From a virus, in the IMG/VR virus record IMGVR_UViG_3300033146_003054, positions 1 through 44,218 of that record: a stretch of DNA of 44,218 nucleotides. One strand, given 5' to 3'. The position numbers were made by a program, and so were the translations under genes. Of the stretch, positions 40,253 through 44,218 are shown piece by piece. Position 1 is the stretch's first letter, and the number at the start of each line of letters is the position of its first letter. The notes beneath the pieces were generated by a model. The model searched no databases. It was not told the DNA's origin and saw nothing but the letters and a program-made list of their open reading frames with translations.

Positions 40253-40273
40253 AAAAACCAAAAGAATACAGAG

Positions 40274-40326
40274 TGGAGAAGTCGGGACTCGAACCCGCCT
40301 AAAACACCCCATCCGTTACATCCCCA
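40274..40326 (-). pseudogene. Degenerate tRNA-like sequence lacking a full anticodon arm
   Basis: TGGGGATGT/ACTTCTCCA acceptor-like pairing and a good T arm (CGGG/CCCG, loop TTCGAGT), but only about 20 bases between them: one arm short. Confidence 0.55.
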
Positions 40327-40339
40327 TTCTGTATTGTAG

Positions 40340-40407
40340 AAGCCCCAGTCGGAATCGAACCGACCCTAAATGTTTAGAAGACATTTGTCTTATCCTTAAG
40401 TGGAGCC
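40340..40407 (-). tRNA. tRNA-Arg (UCU) with compact D arm
   Basis: Acceptor GGCTCCA/TGGGGCT, D stem CTTA/TAAG directly after it, anticodon stem AATGT/ACATT with loop CTTCTAA, T stem GTCGG/CCGAC. 68 bases. Confidence 0.8.
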
Positions 40408-40410
40408 ATA

Positions 40411-40485
40411 AAAAAACAAACTTACACGAGTAATCAGTTACTACACCTGTCGACAAGGCTGTTATTTATTATAGTGCCTTTGTTT
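40411..40485 (-). ncRNA. Candidate hairpin RNA between tRNA-Glu and tRNA-Arg
   Basis: AAACAAA/TTTGTTT outer stem (40479-40485 with 40414-40420), inner AGTAA/TTACT hairpin and a GTCGAC-centred stem; the 3' strand runs into seven T, so it may also terminate. Confidence 0.4.
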
Positions 40486-40492
40486 GATTTTA

Positions 40493-40564
40493 TATTCCTA
40501 CGCGGAATCGAACCGCGGTCTTCAAATAGAAAGTTTGAGGTGCTAACCATTACACCATAGGAAC
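40493..40564 (-). tRNA. tRNA-Glu (UUC)
   Basis: Acceptor GTTCCTA/TAGGAAT, D stem GGTG/CACC, anticodon stem TCAAA/TTTGA with loop CTTTCTA, T stem CGCGG/CCGCG, discriminator A. Confidence 0.9.
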
Positions 40565-40585
40565 TTGAAATGATTTTTTTACTGA

Positions 40586-40625
40586 AAATCATAAAACATC
40601 TTGTTAAATCATAAAACATCTTGTT
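40586..40625. repeat. 20-bp perfect tandem duplication
   Basis: AAATCATAAAACATCTTGTT at 40586-40605 and again at 40606-40625, just behind the stop of the HNH gene. A small slippage or recombination scar. Confidence 0.85.
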
Positions 40626-41173
40626 TACATATTATATACTTTTTTATATCTCTTTCTAACAGAGTTATGTGTAACTCCTAATTTTTCTCCAACTTCACTA
40701 TAATTAAAGTTATATTTTTCTAATAAAGACATTAAATCAATATTATCCCAATCTACTCTTCTTTTATAATTTGCAGCGCAAGATAAAGAACAAGTTACAT
40801 TTTTAACAGGTTTATCTTTTCCGCATACTGGACATTTATTAAAATCTCCAATTTTTTTATAATCTACATAATCTTCATTAAAAGAATTATAAGATTCAGG
40901 AATTATAGAAACTTCTGCATGAACTTCTTTATGGCAATTAGAACATAATAAAACACATTTTCTAAGTTCTATTACTATTCTCTCCCAGCTTATAGGGCTT
41001 GCTGTTATTTTTCCAAAAGACAATTCTTTTTCTTCTGGATTTAAGTGATGAAGTTCTAATGCTTGATTTAATTTTTTATAACCACAAATCTGACATTCTC
41101 CACCCATAGATTCAACTATTCTTGCTTTAGTTGTTTTTCTCCACTTTTTTACCCCCTCGCTGCTTTTACTCAT
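40625..41173 (-). CDS. HNH endonuclease with C-terminal helix-turn-helix
   Basis: 182 residues; start at 41173 chosen for GGAGG 5 bases upstream (an upstream ATG would run through tRNA-Asn). HNH core: CQICGYKKLNQALELHHLNP and CVLLCSNCHKEVHAE, with zinc CxxC pairs; a second zinc knuckle CPVCGKDKP/CSLSC; the end (YSEVGEKLGVTHNSVRKRY) is an HTH. Typical freestanding homing endonuclease in a tRNA array. Confidence 0.85.
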   Translation of the reverse strand: MSKSSEGVKKWRKTTKARIVESMGGECQICGYKKLNQALELHHLNPEEKELSFGKITASPISWERIVIELRKCVLLCSNCHKEVHAEVSIIPESYNSFNEDYVDYKKIGDFNKCPVCGKDKPVKNVTCSLSCAANYKRRVDWDNIDLMSLLEKYNFNYSEVGEKLGVTHNSVRKRYKKVYNM

Positions 41174-41218
41174 ATTAACCTCCAGTATACAATTAACTTT
41201 ACGAGTTAATAAAAAATA

Positions 41219-41292
41219 CTCCCCAGGATGGACTTGGACCACCGACCCTTCGCTTAACAGGCGAACGCTTCTACCAACTGAGCTACTGGGGA
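41219..41292 (-). tRNA. tRNA-Asn (GUU)
   Basis: Acceptor TCCCCAG/CTGGGGA, anticodon stem TTCGC/GCGAA with loop CTGTTAA, discriminator G. Standard cloverleaf. Confidence 0.9.
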
Positions 41293-41304
41293 ATGAAAAA
41301 GGGG

Positions 41305-41528
41305 TTAGAATTGGATTCGAACCAATAATTTCCTGTTACAAACTACATAAACTTATCTAGTATATTTAAGCATTTATAACAAGCGTGATACACTTAAAAA
41401 ATAATAATAGGATGCATTAGAATTGGATTCGAACCAATAATTTCCTGTTACAAACTACATAAACTTATCTAGTATATTTAAGCATTTATAACAAGCGTGA
41501 TACACTTAAAAAATAATAATAGGATGCA
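41305..41528 (-). repeat. Perfect 112-bp tandem duplication carrying a tRNA-like T arm
   Basis: Units 41305-41416 and 41417-41528 are identical. Each holds, on the minus strand, a T arm (ATTGG-TTCGAAT-CCAAT), a CTAgATAA/TTATgTAG hairpin and an AAGTG/CGCTT hairpin, but no complete cloverleaf. A 24-codon frame (MESLTEVIKKGASYYYFLSV...) enters the rightmost unit from 41558. Confidence 0.9.
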
Positions 41529-41570
41529 CCCTTTTTTATTACTTCTGTTAATGATTCCATTATCACTACC

Positions 41571-41645
41571 TTAACCATAATTTTCCCAGTACGGAACCTC
41601 ACCGCCTTTTTCTATTTTATCGACCTTTTTAATAGATACTAGCAT
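41571..41645 (-). CDS. Small protein frame continuous with tRNA-Lys sequence
   Basis: From the only ATG (41645) the product is MLVSIKKVDKIEKGGEVPYW plus ENYG. The same frame is open upstream through the tRNA-Lys gene back to about 41796 and reads like protein next to the ATG (DKFKFQLDLFNSEG). Possibly the 3' part of a gene whose front was replaced by the tRNA. Confidence 0.4.
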   Translation of the reverse strand: MLVSIKKVDKIEKGGEVPYWENYG

Positions 41646-41677
41646 GCCCTCACTATTAAATAAATCTAACTGGAACT

Positions 41678-41750
41678 TGAACTTATCCGGAACCGACCCG
41701 GAAACATTCTGCTTAAAAGGCAGATGCTCTTCCTGTTGAGCTATAAGTCC
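41678..41750 (-). tRNA. tRNA-Lys (UUU) with altered T loop
   Basis: Acceptor GGACTTA/TAAGTTC, D arm AGCTCAACAGGAAGAGC, anticodon stem TCTGC/GCAGA with loop CTTTTAA, T stem TCCGG/CCGGA. The T loop is GTCGGTT, so both partners of the usual T54-A58 pair are changed. Confidence 0.8.
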
Positions 41751-41765
41751 TTGTTGTAAAAAATT

Positions 41766-41827
41766 GTTTCCTTGACGGGACTTGAACCCGCGACATTTTT
41801 AATCTACCAACTGAATTACAAGGAAAC
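41766..41827 (-). pseudogene. tRNA-like gene without anticodon arm
   Basis: Nine-bp acceptor GTTTCCTTG/CAAGGAAAC, D arm AAT-TCAGTTGGTAG-ATT and T arm GCGGG/CCCGT with loop TTCAAGT, but only eight bases (AAAAATGT) where the anticodon arm should be. Confidence 0.7.
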
Positions 41828-41850
41828 AAAAATTATTTTTATAAAAATAG

Positions 41851-41964
41851 AAAATGAGTTTGTGATTGAGTGACGTGTTCAGGGTCTTGGTGTTCCCACT
41901 TTTAAAAGTTTCTTGAAACTAACGTACTCATTACCAAACATTCTTTTTTAACAAACTCATTTTC
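41851..41964 (-). ncRNA. Candidate structured RNA in the tRNA array
   Basis: Perfect 13-bp closing stem AAAATGAGTTTGT/ACAAACTCATTTT (41851-41863 with 41952-41964), inner stem GAGTACGT/ACGTCACTC, and an AGTTTC/GAAACT hairpin (41907-41920). No open reading frame. No known RNA family recognised. Confidence 0.55.
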
Positions 41965-41969
41965 TAAAT

Positions 41970-42055
41970 TGCGGGCCTAGGATTTGAACCTAGAAGGGGA
42001 TTTCTCCACCACGAGCTTATGAGACTCGCCAGTTACCAATTACTGTAACCCACTT
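41970..42055 (-). tRNA. tRNA with CAU anticodon and long variable arm
   Basis: Acceptor GTGGGT/GCCCGC with an A-A mismatch at position 1, D stem CAG/CTG, anticodon stem CGAGT/GCTCG with loop CTCATAA, long variable arm (GGTGGA-GAAA-TCCCC with a bulge), T stem CTAGG/CCTAG. Anticodon suits Met or lysidine-modified Ile2; the arm is class II. Confidence 0.7.
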
Positions 42056-42062
42056 TGATTTA

Positions 42063-42133
42063 TAGAGAGACTGAGAATTGAACTCAGATGACGTAGATAT
42101 GAGCCACGCGTTTTACCATTAGACTATCTCTCC
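42063..42133 (-). tRNA. tRNA-Met or tRNA-Ile2 (CAU)
   Basis: Acceptor GGAGAGA/TCTCTCT, anticodon stem CGTGG/CTACG with loop CTCATAT, T stem CTGAG/CTCAG with loop TTCAATT, discriminator A, short variable loop. Confidence 0.8.
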
Positions 42134-42140
42134 AAAAAAC

Positions 42141-42227
42141 TAGACATATTCTTTTTTTCCCCCAACAACCAACAAAATAATTTATGAGGTCTTGGGGGGA
42201 AAAATAGTTTTATGCTGTTAATGCCTA
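42141..42227 (-). ncRNA. TAGRC/GTCTA element between the amber tRNA and tRNA-Met
   Basis: TAGGCAT (42221-42227) pairs with ATGTCTA (42141-42147) with a G-U pair; ACAGCAT follows the 5' strand; an inner TTTTTCCCCC/GGGGGAAAAA stem fills the middle. Begins directly at the 3' end of the amber tRNA. Confidence 0.5.
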
Positions 42228-42299
42228 TGCCTCTACTGGGAGTTGAACCCAGCCCTATCAGTTTTAGAAACTGCTGTGCTTCCGCAACACTTTAAAGGC
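42228..42299 (-). tRNA. Amber suppressor-type tRNA (CUA)
   Basis: Acceptor GCCTTTA/TAGAGGC, D stem GTG/CAC, anticodon stem CAGT/ACTG (outer G-A mismatch) with loop TTCTAAA, so anticodon CUA reading UAG. T stem CTGGG/CCCAG with loop TTCAACT, discriminator A. Charged amino acid unknown. Confidence 0.7.
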
Positions 42300-42304
42300 A
42301 ATTA

Positions 42305-42341
42305 TTTGGGAAGATGAGGCAATTCTCTCTGACTTCCCAAA
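42305..42341 (-). other. 9-bp hairpin behind the peptidyl-tRNA hydrolase gene
   Basis: TTTGGGAAG/CTTCCCAAA (42333-42341 with 42305-42313), between the gene at 42349 and the amber tRNA; no T-run. May protect or delimit the mRNA end. Confidence 0.45.
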
Positions 42342-42348
42342 ACGTAAA

Positions 42349-42720
42349 TTATAAAAGTTTCAAATGACCTGTAATACCATCTAATACATAACTGTCCGCA
42401 GGACCGATAGCTAAAGCCATCTTATACATCTCATCACCTATATCATCTGAAATCATCGCAAAAGGTAAATTATACTCTTTCGCTTTTTCTTCTAAATCAT
42501 TTAACTCTTTTTCACTATGTACCTTCAGTACAATTTTAGTAAATGATTCTTTCATCCAATGTTGAATGTCGTCCGGAACATTGTGGAGTTTGAAATTGTC
42601 TCCGTTCCATTCGCCCATTTTAAGAAACACTGATATTGAAGCATGTGCCACCTGTGCCGGTATTCGACCCAAAGACATATCTAAATCAGTTCGACAAATT
42701 ATAACTTGTTTTATACCCAT
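42349..42720 (-). CDS. Peptidyl-tRNA hydrolase type 2 (PTH2)
   Basis: 123 residues, the full length of archaeal/eukaryotic PTH2. Family marks: KQVIICRTDLDMSLGRIPAQ followed by VAHAS, and the C-terminal ALAIGPADSYVLDGITGHLK. PTH2 frees tRNA from dropped-off peptidyl-tRNA. Bacteria normally use the unrelated Pth1, so this is a phage-carried alternative. The start overlaps the end of the GIY-YIG gene, which supplies GGAAG as ribosome site. Confidence 0.9.
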   Translation of the reverse strand: MGIKQVIICRTDLDMSLGRIPAQVAHASISVFLKMGEWNGDNFKLHNVPDDIQHWMKESFTKIVLKVHSEKELNDLEEKAKEYNLPFAMISDDIGDEMYKMALAIGPADSYVLDGITGHLKLL

Positions 42721-43472
42721 AAATTTTCTTCCATTATAACTTTCTTTATTAAATGTCTTGAAATACCAATAGTTTTGGAAATTTTCCTTAATGAAATATC
42801 TTCATTATATAAATCTTTAATCGTCTCTTTTATATCTTTAGAAATTTTTATAAACTGATGATTTTTTTCTCCAATTTTTGCTATTTTACACTTTTCTTTT
42901 GTTTCTTCTGTATGCCTTTTTCCTTTATGGGATTTAGACATTTTGTTTTTTGTAGATTCACTAACAGTAAACCCTTTTCTATATTCTCTTGAAAGATTTT
43001 TAATTCTAATCTTTTCTTTTATTCTATTTGCTTTTTCGACTCCAAAAAACTCTTCAAAAGTCTTACCTGCTCTCAGTTTAGACAATGCTTCTTTTCCGCT
43101 TTCGCTCATTTCTGTATGACCAAAATCTCTTTTAATCGCTGCTTCTCTTAGCTTTTGCTTTGTTTCATCACTATGGTGAAACGTTCCTTTTTTTCTAAAA
43201 GCAGTTAAAATATTATATCCATTAGAAATAGAATTAAATGATGCAATTGCACTTGTTTCTTCTTCAAGAAGGTTCACCGTTTCCTTATAAATAGAAAAAG
43301 AAAAACTGTTATTACTGTACTTATTCCAAGCATTCTGTAAATGGTTATTACTATGCTTATTTCTATTTAACAAAGATTTATGTGCTCTAAATCTTTGTTC
43401 TATGTTTTTAGAACTACCTATATATTTTTTATTATTTTGTAAATTTTCTATAAGGTAAATACCAGAACTCAT
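42711..43472 (-). CDS. GIY-YIG homing endonuclease with NUMOD3 repeats
   Basis: 253 residues. N-terminal GIY-YIG domain (SGIYLIENLQNNKKYIGSSK, RFRAHKSLL, QNAWNKY, catalytic E in LLEEE). NUMOD3 DNA-binding repeats follow (GTFHHSDETKQKLREA, KGKRHTEETKEKC), and the end (DISLRKISKTIGISRHLIKK) is an HTH. Inserted between a 5' fragment of a PTH2-like gene and a complete PTH2 gene. AGGAG ribosome site; a GTAAAGGTAA element upstream. Confidence 0.9.
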   Translation of the reverse strand: MSSGIYLIENLQNNKKYIGSSKNIEQRFRAHKSLLNRNKHSNNHLQNAWNKYSNNSFSFSIYKETVNLLEEETSAIASFNSISNGYNILTAFRKKGTFHHSDETKQKLREAAIKRDFGHTEMSESGKEALSKLRAGKTFEEFFGVEKANRIKEKIRIKNLSREYRKGFTVSESTKNKMSKSHKGKRHTEETKEKCKIAKIGEKNHQFIKISKDIKETIKDLYNEDISLRKISKTIGISRHLIKKVIMEENLWV

Positions 43473-43540
43473 TTTATAACTCCTACGTATTTACCTTTAC
43501 AAAAATAATCTGTCCTGGCTATAATTACTTGTTTTACCAT
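43469..43540 (-). pseudogene. 5' fragment of a second PTH2-like gene
   Basis: 23 residues, MVKQVIIARTDYFCKGKYVG then VIK, aligning with the PTH2 start MGIKQVIICRTDLDMSLGRI. The homology stops where the GIY-YIG gene begins. Confidence 0.6.
43491..43500 (-). promoter_or_regulatory. GTAAAGRTAA element
   Basis: GTAAAGGTAA on the minus strand, 18 bases before the GIY-YIG start; here it coincides with codons of the PTH2 fragment (CKGK). Confidence 0.4.
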
Positions 43541-43620
43541 CTACTCAACCCCTCTAAGTTCTCTTCAGGTATTTCAGAGAAGTGTAAGGATGGATAACCA
43601 ATTAATGCTAAGTTTAACAT
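43534..43620 (-). CDS. Small hypothetical frame (28 aa)
   Basis: ATG overlaps the upstream TAA (ATGTTAA); product MLNLALIGYPSLHFSEIPEE then NLEGLSRW. Could be translated by coupling; ribosome site poor. Confidence 0.4.
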   Translation of the reverse strand: MLNLALIGYPSLHFSEIPEENLEGLSRW

Positions 43621-43814
43621 TCCTGTAAATATTTCTTTCCTCTTAGTAAGCAGTAAGCTACATGTTTTAAACGAAAATTTTCTTTAAGTTTACTAACATT
43701 GTAATGTGCTTCTGACATATCACCAGAAGTCCTAGCTAACTTTCTTATTCTCTTTGCTTCAATTATTTCTTTTTTTAAATTTAATAAATCGTTCTTTATG
43801 TATCTCTTTTCCAT
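43614..43814 (-). CDS. Conserved small phage protein (66 aa)
   Basis: AGGAG 6 bases before the ATG. The pattern KEIIEAKRIRKLARTSGDMS, then LKHVAYCLLRGKKYLQ, belongs to a small helical protein family common in large phages; function unknown. The 130-base leader upstream contains an AAGGAG-headed mini-frame ATG-CTT-TAG. Confidence 0.7.
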   Translation of the reverse strand: MEKRYIKNDLLNLKKEIIEAKRIRKLARTSGDMSEAHYNVSKLKENFRLKHVAYCLLRGKKYLQEC

Positions 43815-43957
43815 TTAGTGCTCCTATGTTTCATGGTATGTTGCTTGTTTTTACCTAATCTTTTTAAACATAGAAGTCAAGGTGGCTTAATCTAAAGCAT
43901 TGGCTTTCTCCTTATAATTTTTTGTTGCTATTCTATTTCACAACTTATCGTTATATT

Positions 43958-43986
43958 ATTATACCAAATTATTCTTTTTTTGTCAA
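43958..43986 (-). promoter_or_regulatory. Sigma70-type promoter (conserved family)
   Basis: TTGACA (43981-43986), 17 bases, TATAAT (43958-43963). Probable head of the PTH2 and tRNA block. Confidence 0.85.
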
Positions 43987-43989
43987 GCA

Positions 43990-44217
43990 TTACATCTTGG
44001 AACTAATATCATGGTCTCTTGTATGACGTTGATATCCTAATGCTCTTTTCTTTCCTATTTCTGTTACATTATCCATAGGAATAAATTCCTCTTTATATGT
44101 AAATCCGCCTTCTTGCATAACTGAATTACATGAACGATAAAGTAAAGTCTTATCTAATTCATTTCCTTCTCTGTCATATACTTTATTGATATTTCCATTC
44201 TTTCTATCGATCCACAT
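43990..44217 (-). CDS. Hypothetical protein (75 aa, may extend past the window)
   Basis: Starts with an ATG one base from the window edge, so the true start may lie outside. Text MWIDRKNGNINKVYDREGNE, later TRDHDISSKM; no recognised family. Confidence 0.5.
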   Translation of the reverse strand: MWIDRKNGNINKVYDREGNELDKTLLYRSCNSVMQEGGFTYKEEFIPMDNVTEIGKKRALGYQRHTRDHDISSKM

Positions 44218-44218
44218 C

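Noticed and set aside
41305-41528. CRISPR array
   Set aside because: Only two adjacent 112-bp copies with no spacers; it is a tandem duplication.

Overview
The window is about 44 kb of a very AT-rich genome from a tailed phage with a contractile tail (myovirus morphology). The evidence is a gp18-type tail sheath, T4 gp13/gp14/gp15-like neck and tail-completion genes, an array of tRNA genes, phage-type homing endonucleases, ThyX, a Dam-type methylase, an Rnl2-type RNA ligase and dozens of tightly packed small genes. The host cannot be named. The many perfect TTGACA-N17-TATAAT promoters and AGGAG ribosome sites point to a low-GC bacterium whose housekeeping sigma factor is sigma70-like.

Layout. 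1-1.5 kb (+): 3' end of a homing-endonuclease-type gene and a membrane/virion-like gene. 1.5-12.1 kb (-): a leftward block with an AAA ATPase split in two by a naturally split intein with a freestanding endonuclease between the halves, a VWA/metallopeptidase protein, thyX, a GGQ release-factor-like protein, a helix-turn-helix protein, a MoxR-type ATPase and an M23 peptidase. 12.36-20.6 kb (+): the virion module (gp13-like neck protein with a giant N-terminal extension, internal-protein-like gene, gp14-like, gp15-like, tail sheath), ended by a bidirectional terminator. 20.7-44.2 kb (-): many small genes mixed with 17 recognisable tRNA genes plus degenerate tRNA-like loci, a calcineurin-type phosphoesterase, Dam methylase, a DUF2828/TROVE-like (Ro60-like) protein, HNH, VSR-like and GIY-YIG endonucleases, a radical SAM protein, a PC4-like protein, RNA ligase, a PRPP-synthetase-family protein and a type-2 peptidyl-tRNA hydrolase.

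Control. Leftward genes are arranged as short blocks, each headed by a near-identical promoter whose 17-nt spacer is also conserved (15 copies, 13 with a perfect -35). A second motif, GTAAAGRTAA, lies just upstream of rightward virion genes and of some leftward genes, and is a candidate late promoter. The virion genes run rightward from a regulatory gap at 12.13-12.36 kb that holds tandem repeats and a palindrome.

Most noteworthy. (1) A fractured AAA ATPase gene with an atypically split intein (N-intein only about 28 residues) at the Walker A lysine, with a zinc-ribbon/VSR-like endonuclease between the halves. (2) A tRNA with an amber (CUA) anticodon, together with four gene junctions where a UAG stop inside the ribosome site is in frame with the next gene. 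(3) tRNAs with unusual architecture (Leu anticodons with short variable loops, Cys and Met anticodons with long ones, Arg tRNAs with shrunken D arms, tRNA-like loci without an anticodon arm). (4) Several structured-RNA candidates, including a recurring TAGAC/GTCTA stem with an ACAGCA segment at tRNA borders and at the predicted 5' end of the Ro60-like mRNA. (5) A radical SAM gene beside two small peptide-like genes.
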